Source: Carettochelys insculpta
Lineage: Eukaryota; Chordata; Testudines; Carettochelyidae
Assembly (NCBI RefSeq): GCF_033958435.1
Contig: NC_134138.1
Span: 77,796,298 to 77,860,297, forward strand
Direction: 5' to 3'
Length of the DNA stretch: 64,000 nucleotides
The first letter of the stretch is position 1. Each line of letters opens with the position of its first letter. This document shows positions 46,408 to 59,404 of the stretch, in pieces. A program made the position numbers and the translations under genes. The notes beneath the pieces are model-generated. The model made no database searches. It was not told the DNA's origin and saw nothing but the letters and a program-made list of their open reading frames with translations.

Positions 46408-46676
46408 GATGTAAAAATCCTGTTTAATTAGCTAAATGATTAAAGGGGGTGCGGGGTCCCTGCCACACTCCTAGGCCAGGCCTGCTGTTTGTGGGAGTCT
46501 GTTCCAGCTGGGCCAGAGCGCCCTCAGCCACAGCAAGCAACGTGGGGCTGGAGCAACCCCCTGCTCACAGAGGGCAGTGAGCTGCTCCAGCCCCCATCAG
46601 TTAACCATAACTGGTAAGCCTCTTCCATTTAAGGTGACACTTACTGCTAAACCAGTTAAATGTTAACATCCCTAGT
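46408..46676. mobile_element. Possible small hAT-type element
   Basis: Left end CAGGATGTAAAAATCCTGTT and right end ATGTTAACATCCCTAG. Inverted, the right end reads CTAGGGATGTTAACAT, which pairs with the left only loosely. The interior is GC-rich. Flanking duplications are not clear. Confidence 0.3.
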
Positions 46677-46739
46677 AAAACATGGAATTCACGTAGACTA
46701 TATTTGGACTGTATCCCGAAATAGGAACACTGCACTTTT

Positions 46740-46900
46740 TTTTTTTTTCAAAAGCCCCTTCTTCCCAAAACCAAATGGGAAGAAGGGGCTTTTGAAGTCT
46801 CGGGGGTCCTTTCAAAAGGCCCCTGTCTACACGAGCAGCGTGCATTTCAAAAGCGGCACTTTTGAAGCATGCTCAGCCGACATTATGCTAATGAGGTGAT
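46740..46900. mobile_element. Partial Harbinger-type MITE
   Basis: The sequence contains GGGAAGAAGGGGCTTTTGAA, GGGTCCTTTCAAAAGGCCCC, CTGTCTACACGAGCAG and TTATGCTAATGAGG. It matches the middle and one side of the MITEs at 9000-9256 and 32404-32842. Both termini are missing. The right side runs directly into a CR1 tail at about 46904. Confidence 0.65.
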
Positions 46901-46903
46901 ACA

Positions 46904-47420
46904 TAGAATCACAGAATCACAGGGCTGGAAGGGACCTCAGGAGGTCATCTAGTCGAGCCCCCTGCTTCAAGCAGCATTAGCCCCCACTAAGTCATCCCAG
47001 CCAGGACCTTGTCAAGCCGGGACTTAAAAACGTCGAGGGATGGAGAATCCATCACCTCTCTAGGCAACACGTTCCAGTGCTTCACCACACTCCTGGTGAA
47101 GTAGTTTTTCCTAATATCTAACCTACACCTCTCCCTCTTCAGCTTCAGACTATTGCAGTGCCATTCTAAGGACTGCCCTGCTGGCCCAATGAGGTACAAC
47201 CATTCATGAGCATCCCTCTGTGGCCAAGGATACCACAGAAGGACTTGTCTAGTAGTCTTCAAGATTCTGACTGTGGGATCTGATGAGACGCTATCAGTTC
47301 CTATATTAGGCTTGTGGCTAGTCTTCGGCCACAGGGCCTGGGTCTTGCCCAGGTCCAGGTTCAGCTCGCATGCACAGCTGTCTGTAGTGTTGCTGGTCTC
47401 CCATTCAATGTATCGCACAT
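46904..47420 (-). mobile_element. CR1 LINE 3' part, antisense
   Basis: The lower-coordinate end carries ATAGAATCACAGAATCACAG, the inverted CR1 terminal microsatellite, then GGCTGGAAGGGACCTCAGGA. On the minus strand, 47160-46987 encodes CRLDIRKNYFTRSVVKHWNV followed by LPREVMDSPSLDVFKSRLDK, the conserved C-terminus of CR1 ORF2. The frame is open across 143 codons, but the upstream half (47418-47170) does not look like CR1, so the RT domain is missing or divergent. Confidence 0.8.
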
Positions 47421-47429
47421 CCAGACTGA

Positions 47430-49569
47430 TGTGAAAAGCTAATCATGCATAGTTTGTCAGGCTGTGCCTAGTACAGGAAGCACCAAATAACAAATTGTTG
47501 CTTTGGAAATGGTTTAAACTACTGTACAGCATAATTCTTCTTTAGATTACATGCAATAGTTACTAATGTTATTGTCATGAAATCTGTAATGGTGTGTTGA
47601 AGCTAATACATTAACATATACAATAGCCCTAGATTTCAACATTATATATTCAGATATAATTATGAATGGTGTGTAGTCTTAAAATAATAATCAGAACAGT
47701 CATAAACTATGTATTTTGAAAGTCCTTGAAAAAAATCAATAGTAAAATTTCTGGTACAGTGAATTGCATTTTGTCCCATAAATTGTTCCCGCAATGGTAA
47801 TAAGGTAAAAATATTTATTGTGTATCTTGCATTCAGAATTTTAGCTTGCAGTTTGTAATTAATTTTCATTATTGAAAGCCATATACAAGTCTATACCTCT
47901 ATTGAAATTTTAGGACAAATGTAACATTTAAATACAAGCTCTGGGAAGCAAAGACTGGAGTAAAATTCATGTCAGACAGATTTGTACTTCATTAATATAC
48001 AAATAACAGGGATGTTTTTAAGTTCATATGGTGGTAAATGTTGCACCTGAAAATATGACTTCATAGTACATATTTTCAAAAATAATGGGTTTATTTATGT
48101 TTAAGGATTCAGGCTGGATTTGGAAATAGGTTAAAAGTTACACATATATATTATGTCATGACTGCAATAAAAATTTGTTAATGAGATTGGAAATGGAGGA
48201 AACACAAACCATGAATTCAGGTCCAGGAGTCTGATTGAGATCTCACCTACACAGAGATAAATGAGCTGCACTGAAGCCAATGAAATTACACTGGTGTATG
48301 TGAGAAGAAATTGCAAAACCTGATTTCAAGGGGAATCAGATCATGGCAATAGTGAGTCTGCAAGAAGAAAAGCTTTTCTGTGGTTCTATTTTCCACTGCA
48401 GGACATTGATAGTAGAAATGGATGGCAGGGTAGTGTGTACCCCATCATTTCTTAAACTCAGAATTAGTTTGGCTTTTGAACTTAAAATGCAGGGAGCTAG
48501 AGCTATTGTATTCAAACTAATTTACCCATCTCTTAGTTGAGCTGATGAATTGAGATAACATTGCCTGTGAATGGATAACATTTGTATTTGACATTCTAGA
48601 AGTGGCTTTTGTGCTTACAGATTTCACAACAGCTATAGAAATGTTGCAAAACATAAAAAAAGGACGCTTGTAGCAAAATGACTGAAAAGACTTTTTACAC
48701 TAGTTTTGTTTCTTATTGCAAATGCTGTCCTGAAATAAGGTGCTCTTTCATTATAAGTAAATTTATATTGAAGACATTTAATTGTACTTATTGTCAGTGT
48801 TCATGAATGCCATGAAGAGCACTGTCAAACTCTCATGAGGCAATGCACAAAATGCTATAGAAATTACATTTGAGAAAGAAGCAGCAAATTATTAATTACA
48901 CACTTTATAATGTTGCTCATTTGTAAGTGGTAAGAAACCACTTTTATTTGTTGATTTCTTCTTGCACTTTAAAATAAATTGTTGAATTTGTATTTAACTT
49001 CTCACAACAACAATCACAACCGTGTATCTTCATGGTTGATTTAAGATGGCTGAAGAGAGAGTTTTTTCTGTTTTGGTCACATTTTGCAAAACATCCCTGA
49101 AAAGTAGCTCTGGATTTGGGTGAAATTTTCAGTTAAAAGAAACACATGCATATCAAGCATTTGTTGTTGACCAATGCGGGATTTGAAATGTTTCCAAAAG
49201 TAAGTGCTCAACTGTAAGCATCTGCTTCAACAGAATCCCAGAAATGAAACTGGATTATCTTTTTCTTTGTAAACATAAGGTATATGCAAACTACTGACCT
49301 TGCACTCCAAAATTTTGAATCCAGTATTTGCACAAAAAAAGAATATTCACGTTTCTTATACTGATTAACTTGTTTATAATGTGCATGGTGATATATATTT
49401 CTGCTGTAGCGTCTGAGCCTACTCCCACCAGCAGGAAATTGGCAATTGATTTCAACAGAGGCAGGAGCAAATCCGTAACCCACACACTCAGAGCAACATC
49501 TGAAAGGGGAAGTGAGGAACGATGCCACAAAGTGGACTCGCAATGGCAATGAAAAGGCTTCTAAAACTT
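47430..49569. other. No gene recognised
   Basis: AT-rich sequence. No open frame with a domain, and no repeat termini were seen. Confidence 0.45.
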
Positions 49570-49572
49570 TTA

Positions 49573-51890
49573 GGCTACATCTACACTATATCATACTAGA
49601 TTGATCTGTCACCAGAAGTTATTGTCAGAAGAGCTCTTCCGACAAAACTTCGGTCGACAGGTCACGTCCACAAAGCAAAAGCAAATTGCTCTGCTGATCT
49701 GCTTTGTCGACAGCGAGTGACCAGACCCCCTGGCCACTTTCTCAACAGAACAGCCCCAGATCCCTGTCACACAGGGTCACGTGGCCAGCAAGCCCTCCTG
49801 GGACGCTCGGCCAGGCATGCCCTCAAAGGGACTCTCCCACCCACATTCCCAGCCCATGTGATGCTTATCTACCTCGCTGAGGGATAGCACGGCTGTTGCA
49901 GGGCTCCCATGCTTTCTGAAAGAGACTTTGTGCTTTCCAGATAGCCATGGTGCCAGAGCAGCCCCTGGGCTTGCACTGGACCCACTGACAGCTGCCTGAG
50001 CTGTTGCTCACCCTGAGCACATCTGCCTTCCACCTGCTCTGTGGGGATACACCCAACACCAGTGTTGTGGTGCATGAGAGCAGCTGCAGCAGGGGAAGGG
50101 GTGGGGGAGTGGTGGTGGTGGGGTGAGTGGGGACAGCAGTCACACGTGCCTAGGCCAACTGGTCCTGCCAGACACCAATGATGGCGTCTAAGCAGGATAT
50201 CCGTCGGTCCAAGGGCCATGTCTGCCACTCCCTGTCTTCCCGCAGCCGCTGCTCCAGGAGGTCAGTTAGCCACCAGAGGGCAGCAGTGTGGGCCTCTGGA
50301 GGTTGTTGTTCTGCCAGCGATCGCCCGCACAGCCGTGGGCCTGCCTTTGCCTCTGTGGGGTGCTGGTTCATTCTGGTGCTGGTCCCAGCATGTCTGGCTC
50401 TAACTCCTGGCTGGGGCTGGTTGGCCTTAGTGGAGAGGTGGGGCTGGCGCAGACCTTGGAAGGTGCAGCTGTAAGGAAGACCAGGAGGACAGAGAGTGAA
50501 TCATTCATGCATCACAGCTCTCAACACTCTGCCCCACACCCACCTGGAGCAGCAGCCCCCCTCTCCCTGCCAGACCAAGGGACAGAGGTGTTCTGGGAGC
50601 ACTGGCATGTGTGCTCTCCACAGTGGGCTCTGTTGCATGGGGGTTTGCCAGCACCTCGGGGACTAGCCTGGGCAGTGGGTCCCCTTCCTGTGCTTGACAG
50701 GCTAGTGTCAGAGGGGGGTGTCTGGCCACAGAAGTGTACCCATGTGGATGGCAGCTAAGCCAGATGCAGCCTGGCCCTCCCTGGGGCCCCAACATGTATG
50801 TGCAGCTCACAGCACTGTTTGTGGGAGCAGGTACTGATTCCTGCCTGTGGCTGGGCCTGTGGTGTGTGAGGTTGGTGCCCATGTGGCTGGAGTACTTCCA
50901 GCCATGGCAAGGGCTGGGCCCTCCCCTCACCCATAACCCCTGGGGTTTGTGACACATGGGGAACTTATCAGAAGGTCCCTGAAACAGGTCCAGAGAGACC
51001 GTGGGCATGGCCTGGCTTGGGGAGGGGCCTGAGTCCAGGATGATCACTAACATTCCCTCGCTGGCCTCCAGAGTGGTGTTGCCCTCCAGCTCCAGCTGGG
51101 TTCCAGGCTGTCTTCTTGCCGTGGCTCTGGCTCCAGCAGGGGGCTGAGTCGAGGTCAGTTGTTGAAAGAGAGGACGCCTCAGCCCTTAGGAAGCTGTGCA
51201 GTTCCTTACAGACGGGGCAGGTTGTAGGTCCTGCCACTAGCCTCCTGGCTGCATCCCTGCCCTGGGTGTAGCCCTGGTGCAGCTCCTTCACCTTCATCTG
51301 GATTTGCTCCATTGTCTGGGTGAGCTGGCCTCGTGCCACCAGGGCAGTGGTGAACTGGGTGTAGGCTGGGGCATGCCTCTTCTTTGCAGAGGAGGCGAGG
51401 CTGAGGAGGCTGCACAGCTTGGGCCCAGCCCAGGATGGGGGGTGTTTTGTGTTCTGGGGTTGCTCGGAGCATCGTAAGGCCGCTGGCTGTCTGCCATGGG
51501 TTGGGAACATGCTGGGGAGTAGCTCAGAGGGTGTGGGTAGAGACAGTGTGCTGCTGTGCTGCTTGAATGCTCTAAGCTTCCTGACATGGGGTTTTTGGGG
51601 CTCCCTGAAGCTTTAAGACTGGCCAGAGGCAGAAGCATAGAGCCATAATTGCAGTGGACAGGGCATCTTCCAGGGACAGCTGGTCAGCACCATGGAGGAC
51701 TTTTCTGTTGAGCATCTGCACTGCAGTTTTGTCCATAGAATCTATCAAGAAAGGCGTTCTGTCTCCTGGGGGAAAGACAGACATCTGTTGACAAAAGTGC
51801 TGCATTCTGTCAACATACTGTCAACAAAACACACCTGTAGCAGTGACAATCCATGGGTTTTGTTGACAAAATGCTAGGTTAGACGTAGCC
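49573..51890 (-). mobile_element. 2318-bp Harbinger derivative carrying only the SANT-like gene
   Basis: Complete ends with TTA on both sides (49570-49572 and 51891-51893). Termini are GGCTACATCTACACTAT and, inverted, GGCTACGTCTAACCTAGC. Near both ends are TGTTGACA/TGTCGACA-type motifs (for example CGGTCGACAGGTC, TTTTGTTGACAAAATG) instead of TCGAAATAG. Inside, a degraded two-exon SANT-like gene lies on - (51510-50150). No transposase sequence was found on either strand, so this is an internal-deletion product that kept the accessory gene. Confidence 0.85.
50150..51510 (-). pseudogene. Myb/SANT-like Harbinger protein in the transposase-less element
   Basis: On the minus strand, 51430-51195 encodes KKRHAPAYTQFTTALVARGQ, then QTMEQIQMKVKELHQGYTQG and CPVCKELHSFLRAEA. 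This is collinear with SKRRNADAFARLADGLALRG, IRSKVKELRQGYARAWDA and CPFYRELRDILG of the intact gene. The second exon (about 50371-50150) gives EQRLREDREWQTWPLDRRIS and CLDAIIGVWQDQLA with a stop. In the first block the opening tryptophan region reads WAGPKLCSLLSL, possibly degraded from WTxxEVLDLL. Frame continuity over the intron was not verified. Confidence 0.7.
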
Positions 51891-51893
51891 TTA

Positions 51894-53305
51894 GAAACTA
51901 GACAGCTTGGCTTCCATTTCTTTGTAGCCTATTCCATTCAGACCAACTTGATACTGAAATAAAGTATTAACTGTCATGTGACTGTTCCAAGGTCTGCAAA
52001 ATAAGTTTTGATGTCACTCAAGATCCCAGTGGGTAGATGTTGAATAATACAAAACCATGAAGTTGACACTAATAGGCGTCCTTCTTGGCAATCTCTGCAG
52101 AGTCAGAGATTTAATGGGTTTGAAGGATAAACTACTCTCTCATTCCCTAGAAAATGATCCAGAAGAGAGGACAAGCACATTGATTAGGCAGTCTGGGCCA
52201 GCTTGTTATGAATGAGCATGTGGTACTTGGGATGTGTGTTCTGTGGTACAGATCAGACTTCAATCCCCAGGACAATTTTTCATCTCTCACAAGTAATGCG
52301 TCTTTTCTGTCTCCTGATGGACTTTTCTGTTTCACTTTGTTCTTTTCCACCAATACATTTTTCCACTTGATGGAAGGAAGGCCCAGTTTTATTATCTATC
52401 AAGCTATGAGAAAAAGGATAAATATATTACTCCACCATTTGTAGGTCAGCATTTTGAATGAGCCAAATATTCTTCATAATTCGGACAGTGATAAATATAG
52501 CTTATTCAACTATTTTTATTTGTGTCGTGGAAACATTGCTCCTGGCTCAGTCAGTAGTGGTAATATGTGCATATAGAATAGTAAAAGAAGTCAGAGTATA
52601 GGTTTCTATTTCCCTTTTTTTTTTTAGTTGTGTGCATGCACAGAATATAAAATATCTACTTGTACAACTGCATGTCATATCTATTTTGTTCCCCTGAAAG
52701 ACTGGTAACAGAGTTAATGGAAAAAAGCATAGTCCCTGAAAAATGTACTCACATATAAACATAGACTCATACTGATAATCCTGGAGGAAATCAAACAAAT
52801 AGTTTTAGCCAATAAAAATACACTTTAGTCCTAATTACAGAGTTAACACAGATTTCTGCTCAACTCTTCAGGAAAAAAATACAGGAAATATTTGCAGTTT
52901 TGTTGGAAGTCATATGCTTTTTGCAAAACGATCACACAGTAGAAGCATTAAAAGTAAATAAAATAAACTTAGCTCCTTGTGGTGGAGAAGATGGAAATGT
53001 ATTTGACTAACTCATCAACATATTTGAATATAAATAAAAATGGCAGAATGGGCTAAGCCTCAAGTTGAGGCAGAACCTAAAGGGTTTCTAGACTTCACTT
53101 CCTCCCACGCCAGTTCAAGGCATATGGGCTGCATAGGTCGTCTTGCAAATATTGCAGGAAATTCTATGTTAACTAGGAGTTTGATCAACATCTTTCACTC
53201 TGAGTCACTGTCTCCTGCAGTGCAAACAGGATGGCAGACGCCCTTCTGCATTGGTTATTATAGCTTACTTTGGAGTAGCAGCAGTCTCCACTTTCTCTGC
53301 ATCTC
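51894..53305. other. No gene recognised
   Basis: AT-rich sequence. The short frames have no domain. Confidence 0.45.
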
Positions 53306-53308
53306 TTA

Positions 53309-53737
53309 GGCTGTCTACAGTAGCAAGTTCTTTTGAAAAAAAAAAAGGCCTTTTCCAAAAGACCCTGTGGAGCATCTACACACAAAGTTCACACTTTCGA
53401 TCTGAAATCGAAAGAATGCAGCACTTTTTCCGGTGGCCATCTTCCTCTCCCAGATGAGGAAAAGTGCCCTTTTCCAAAAGATGCTTTCAAAAAAACATGT
53501 GGAGATACCCTAAGTGCCCTGTTCCCCAAAGAGCAGTCCTCATGGTGCCAGATTTTTCAATCCCTGAACTGTTCTTGCAAAAGAGAGTGGGCTGTGTGGA
53601 TGCTCTCCATCAAAAGAGCAGATCGATCTTTCAATCTGCTTTTTTGCATGTGGATGTGATCTTTCAAAAGAAGTTTTTTCAAAAGGTCTCTTCTGGAGGA
53701 ACTTCTTTTGAAATATCACTGTAGTATAGAAGCAGCC
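53309..53737. mobile_element. 429-bp Harbinger-type MITE
   Basis: Starts GGCTGTCTACAGTAGCAAGT after TTA (53306-53308) and ends CTGTAGTATAGAAGCAGCC before TTC. Rich in TTCTTTTGAAAA, CTTTTCCAAAAG and GATCTTTCAAAAG motifs, like the right end of element 2 (21500-21707). It also shares GAGTGGGC...GGATGCTC wording with that end, so it probably derives from that family. No coding sequence. Confidence 0.75.
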
Positions 53738-53739
53738 TT

Positions 53740-55260
53740 CAAGCATCAGAATTCCTGGGGTTCTTCTCTGCATGGTGGCTCACCCACGGAAGCCAGGAGT
53801 TAAATCTGATGGGACATCAGCTTAAGAGACATACTCTGCACCCATTTGCTGTCCTTCCAGCTCTTACTCTGTTCAGAAAATGGCCCAGAGTGTGGAAAGC
53901 TAGCTAGAGACTCTCCTCCAGGACTAGCCAAGAAGCCATCATTATAAGATCAGGCTAATCTTCCTCAGCTCCTGTGACACAGCAAACCCTGCTCCTCAAC
54001 ATTCTCATCAGGCATTAAATGTCCAAATCTCTCCAACCACTCTGTTCCAGTCCATCTCTACAGGTAAAAGTTCTGGACTCCACTCCCAGATTTTCAATTG
54101 AGCCTCATGGCAAGGATCCTGGCATCCTTTCTTCTCAAGAGGAAGATTTGGGTGAGATATTTCTCTCCTTTTCTTTGCCAATGACAGTGCAGTGATAAGG
54201 TGTTCTAGAGGAATATGATACATTAGCAAACACCAGACCAGAAACTGTGCCTATGGGAAACATCCCCCTTCAGTCAGTAAGGCAGAATAAAATTAAACAA
54301 GAACAAAACAGAGGAGAAAAGCCACAATGTAGTTCAAATCCAGATCTCCTTCACAAACCGTACCTCTTCCCCAGAAAAGGAGAAATCTTTCTTTCAAATC
54401 TTAACTCCAAGCCAGGAGGACATTTTCTACCAAAATTGTATGAAACCTTGGAAAGGAAGATGGTAGCTCTTATAGAAATCCAGACAGGGAAACACAATGA
54501 ATAGATTAAGTCCAAGATTAAGTCTTCCAATCAAAACTAAAATGTAATTCCATCTTCATTCTTCCTTCAAAGGGGTCATTAGTAGAGCTGGTCTGTATTT
54601 TTTGTCAAAAATGACCTATTTAAAAAAATGGAAAAAAATCCCTTTTCAAAATTTTCTTTTTTGACCAAAAAAGCCCCCAATATCATGCCCACTTTCATTT
54701 ACTATATTGTCCATTACTTGTGACAAGGGGACAAGGAGAAAGAGACACAAAATTGAGAAATTTTTGGCATGATTTTTTTTATAGTGGTTGTGAGACTTTT
54801 AACAGGGATAAACTCTGGTGAAGTGAAATTATTTCCCAAGATCCCACAGAATTAGGAATACAAGTGACTATTTAGTGCCTCTTCAATAGTCTTAGTATCC
54901 ATTTCAGCAAATTCTTGACTTTACCCACCTAAGTAGTTTTATCTACTGACTTTGATAGCACTAGTACTGTGCTTAATATCAGACTTGGACTTAAGTATCT
55001 TACTTAATCAGGGACTTAGAGTCTCACAGGCAAGTGCATGTGTCACCAGAACCAAGGTGTCCTGATGCAATTTTCAAAAGAATAATTTTGACTTCCGATA
55101 GTACTTGGCACATTCAAGTCAATAATGAAAAAGTCTCAGAACCAGACCCATTTACCAGCTCACCCCTTTCCAAACCACCCCATCTTCTCTTACCAAACAA
55201 TGGGTTTTAAAGGCTTTCATCTTGGTAAACTAGTTTGACTAAAAAGGGTTACTAGTAAAA
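53740..55260. other. No gene recognised
   Basis: A TAGAGCTGGTCTGTATTTTT stretch at about 54583 resembles the start of a DNA-transposon repeat common in amniotes, but it is too degraded to delimit. Nothing else is supported. Confidence 0.4.
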
Positions 55261-55267
55261 GAAGTTG

Positions 55268-55480
55268 TCAACAGTGTTCCCTGAGAACTATGCATGTGGG
55301 CAGCAATGCAGGAGAAATTCAGATGGTGCCAGCTGATTAGTGGACCACCCATAGCTTGGTTCTATTGGTGGTGCAATTTGCACATGCCTCAGCACATGAA
55401 ATTTATTCTTCACGTGGATGGAAAAAATCCTCACATAAACAAAAAAGATTAACAGGAACATTGTTTGAAAATGAATACTG
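55268..55480. mobile_element. hAT-like repeat fragment
   Basis: Begins ACAGTGTTCCCTGAGAACTA and later has CACATGAAATTTATTC and CACGTGGATGGAAAAAATCC. These match, from memory, a short hAT-type family of amniotes with CAGTGTTCCCT ends. The right terminus is not clear. Confidence 0.4.
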
Positions 55481-56275
55481 AACACGACACTCCTTATTCT
55501 TAGGGATGCTCCCTGGGTAGCTTTTAACAAGACTGACCAAATTTCTGTACTGCTTTGCTGCTTAAATGTTATGATGTGATGTCCTGTTTTGTTTGTTACT
55601 TGGAACATATTAGACCATTCTATGGTTCTCACCCTGTTGTTTGAAGAGCTGTGTCATGGTAGCATGACAGAAAAAATGATGCAATGACATCACATACGTA
55701 TGTTGTATTTTCGTTTGTTTGGGTGGGAGGAAGCTGAGGAAAATGGTTTTCATTCCACAATATTTTATAATTAGCTAGAGTTGACAATATGACCTTTTTG
55801 TTGGAAGGGAAATGGCTTCTGGGGACCATTTTTTTGCTGTTCGTGGTCGGGGGATAGACCCTGGCCAGTTTCTTTGTGTTGGAAGTCTCAACTTTACATC
55901 AGGGATATAAGATAATGTGTAAGAAGGAAGATTTTTCATTCAAGAATTTTACAGATGAATATTTGCAGAAAATTTAGCTCAAGGATATTTTCTGTTGCCA
56001 TAATGGTCAGTGGCATTCATTAGGGAGCTAATCAAGCTATGCTAGTTTTTCATTGTTTCCTACATAATGCTTGTTTTTAAACCATTAAAGAAATAAATGG
56101 GGCCCATCATCCATGTGTGGTCAGCAGGAAGCAGGAGGACTCCAACACCACCCACCTATTCCAACTCAATATGAAGCAACAATTGCCATTTCTCCCACTG
56201 TGTGGAACTGTGCAAAAATATAAATTAGTGGTATTGAGTACATGCAAGCACATGACTCCAAGAAGGTGTATTCCT
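55480..56275. other. No gene recognised
   Basis: AT-rich sequence before Harbinger element 4. Confidence 0.4.
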
Positions 56276-56610
56276 ACAGCCCATGTCTACACTAGAAGCC
56301 TCTGTTGACAGTAGTTTCTGTTGACGGAGAGGTGTCGACAAAACCCCCTGTGGACAGAGTGCATCTACATATAAAAGCAGCTCAGCAAAGAGATTTATTC
56401 TGTTGGCAGATGGGGACCTGGAAGCCCACAGACAGGGGTAGCATGCCGAGCTAGCCCTTCTGGGTCTGCCAGCCCCATGCGCCCTTAAAGGGCTCCTTCC
56501 CAACAGCTGCTACCTGGAGCCCCGAGCCTGTGCTGCTGCAGGAGGGATGACACAAGCAGAAACAGAAACAACATGATGCCTGAGGCATTCCATGCCCCGA
56601 GCACCAAGGC

Positions 56611-58084
56611 ATGGACCTGAACCAGACCCCAGATATGCCCTGGACCCTGGAGGAGCTGCAGCAGCTCCTGCTCATCCTGGCCGCAGCTGCCACCTTCTTA
56701 TTCCAGAGGCCTGCTCCTCCCCCGCATCCCACTGTTGGGGGCCCTGAGCCTGGTGCAGTGGTGTTACCTTGCCTCATCTCCCCTGACCATCAGGCAGGGC
56801 TGATGATACTTGACAAGCAGTGATTGCTGGGACCAGATCGTCCTGGTGCTGGGTCCAGAACTTTTGGGTGTACAAAGCCATGTTCCTTGAGCTCTGTGCC
56901 CAGCTTGCCCTCCTCCTGCCCCCTTCCCCCACCCCACCGTCCCTGCACCAAGAGGACACGCAGATGCAACGTGACATCCCCGTTGAGAAATGTGTGGCCA
57001 GGGCCCTATGGAAGCTTGCCACCCCAGACAGTTACTGCTCAGTCAGGAATCAGTTTGGGGTGGGCAGGTCTACCATCTGGGCTGTGATTCTGCAGGTAAG
57101 GCGCCCTGAGTCCCTAGGCCTTGCCCAAGGTAGCAGGAGTGGGGCTGTACATGCGGGACCCCCAGGTGGTGGTGGGGGACTGAGAGAAGAGCCCCATTCC
57201 TGGGGGGAACGCTTTCCCACTCTAGCGCATGCCCATCATGGGCGGGTGGCCCTAGGGGGGAAAGGAGAGCACTGAAGGGACAGAGAACCATAAGCCAGCC
57301 CTTTCAGCCCCTCATGTGTGTGCCCCGTCTCTGCCCTTGAAGGTTGCCAGGGCTATCAATGACATCCTGCTGTGGAAGGTCATCTAGCTTAGGGATGAGG
57401 ATGTAGTCGTGGCTGGCTTCGTGATCCTTGGATTTCCAAACTGCAATGGCATGCTTGATGGCATGCATATCCCCATCCATGCTCCAGACCACAGTGCAGC
57501 CCAATTTGTGAACCACAAGGGGTACCACTCAGTCATCATGTAGGCCTGGTGGACCACCAGGGATGCTTAACTGACGTACTTTGGCTGGTCAGACAGGGAC
57601 CATGGTGCATGAGTTTTTAGGAACTTGAACCTCTTCCAGAAGAAGGAGGAAGACATCTATGTGCCCCAATGGGAGACACCACCATGCATGCTGCATCACG
57701 TCAGGTGCAGCATACCCCCTCCTGCCCTGGCTCATGTGGCCTTACACTGGGCACCTGGACACTGCCTAGGAAACATTCAAAGCCCGCATCAACCAGGTCC
57801 AGCTGATCGAGTGAACCTTCAGACATTTGAGAGGTTGTTTTAGATGCCTGCACATGCAGCTGGAGGTGGAGATGCAGATTGTCCCACAGGTGGTGGTAGC
57901 TTGCTGTGCTCTCCACAATATAGGGGAGAACAAAAGTGATGAGGACTTCCTCCAGGTCTGGCTGTCCAAAACCATCCCTGCTGCATATGAGGAGCCTGGA
58001 GTGGCATCCAAACGCCAGGCCCACCACAACGGGGTGCAGACACAAGAAGCCCTCTGGGAGAGGTTCATCCGTGATCCCCAATGA
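56611..58084 (+). pseudogene. Harbinger transposase, second family, inactive
   Basis: An ATG at 56611 starts MDLNQTPDMPWTLEELQQLL in the N-terminal frame. Shifted frames give DCWDQIVLVLG and KAMFLELCAQLALLLP, then KLATPDSYCSVRNQFGVGR (about 57010-57065) and a donor GTAAGG at 57096. After the intron, acceptor TTGAAG (about 57342), come VARAINDILLWKVI, a stop, and GFPNCNGMLDGMHIPI with the first catalytic aspartate (about 57440). Then YHSVIM and a stop, GWSDRDHGA with a candidate second aspartate, and a TFRHLRGCFRC block preceded by glutamate and a stop. The C-terminus PQVVVACCALHNIGENKSD runs to the stop at 58084. At least four stops and several frameshifts. Confidence 0.85.
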
Positions 58085-58735
58085 CCCATGGCACCTCCTC
58101 CTGGGTTCCCAGGCCCCAACACCCACACCCTCCCAATTACAGCCCCCCACACCCATCCAGCCCTCACTCTCCCCACCAATGACAAGGGATGTGTGGGAGG
58201 TTATAGAACACAAAGTTTAGTGCACATAACTTCTCATTTACATACAACATAAAATACATCCCTTGAATGCAACATGCATAGAAGCCTCCACCAAAGGTAA
58301 CTATTTACAACTGGGGAGACAGACGGGGGTCATTAGTCCTTGGATGCGGTAGGGGGTCAGGACCCACAGCATCTATGTGATCCCCTCCCACCCCAGGTTT
58401 GGTGGCCACATCAGGGCTGGGAGGACAGGAGGGTGTCAGTATGTGGGGGCTTCGGCAGGCTTGGAGTTGGCAGAGGGAACAACGGGTTTCAGAGGGCTGG
58501 GGTAGGGTTCACAAGGGATGGTGGGGACTGGAGGCGGAGGGGCCTGGGTGCCGATGGTGGATATTATTTAGCCCTTCAGGTTGAGGACTGACTGGGGGAG
58601 GGACAACAGGGCAAGGAGGGCAGGGGGACAGAGGATGGAGTAGGGGAAGGGTGGTGGGTGGGTTACCAGGACGGGGGGGCAGGGGTAGCAAGGGGCTGGC
58701 CATGGGTGCCAGGGCTGCCTGGGTCTCTCAGTCAC

Positions 58736-59045
58736 CCATCAATGCAGCCACATGGCCCATGAGCTTGTTCCAGCACCTTTCCCTCCATTCCTGCTCCCGC
58801 GTGTCCTTCTCTCAAACATAGATCCACCAGGCTTCCTCACCCTGCACTCACTTCTCCAGCAAGTCATTTTGCTGGTGCATAGCAGCTGTATATTCCTGAA
58901 AGGCCTCATCTTCCCTCTCATGGTGGGCCCTGCAGTTGCATGGCTGCTTCCAGGCCAGTGGCACCTCAGGGGGTGCTCTGGGGCTGGCAGGTGCTGGTCC
59001 AGGTATGGGGCAGGCTGGCTGAAGGGCTGTGAGGTGGACTGACAC
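58736..59045 (-). pseudogene. Myb/SANT-like Harbinger protein, tail exon
   Basis: On the minus strand a frame contains REDEAFQEYTAAMHQQNDLL followed by EK and, after a stop, EEAWWIYVREKDTREQEW. This is the glutamine/glutamate-rich helical tail typical of the second exon of these proteins. It converges on the transposase at 56611-58084. The region to 59389 is open in another frame (216 aa) but shows no SANT domain. Confidence 0.5.
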
Positions 59046-59404
59046 AGGCCTTCAATGGTGTGGCTGTAGTTAGGAAGGGGAACATGGTAAGTCCTTCGTC
59101 CCATGTGGCACCCAGGAACATGCCCATCACCCACTGTGAGTGGCAGCCCCTGTCCCCAAGATACATTCACCCTGCATGGTGTGCTGTGCCACATGGCAAT
59201 GCAGCAACTCTCCCCGGCACCCAAGCCCACTGGCCCAGTGGGCTGGGGGCATCCAACCACTAGGGGTCCCAGCATAGGTGGCAATGTGGCAGGGCACATG
59301 GTGGCCCTTTTACCCCCGCCAAAAAAGTTTCCCCCATACATGGTTTCTGAGGCACTGTTCACTGGTGAGGAAGTTGCCCTTGTCGCCAACCCTCACCCAC
59401 CCTC

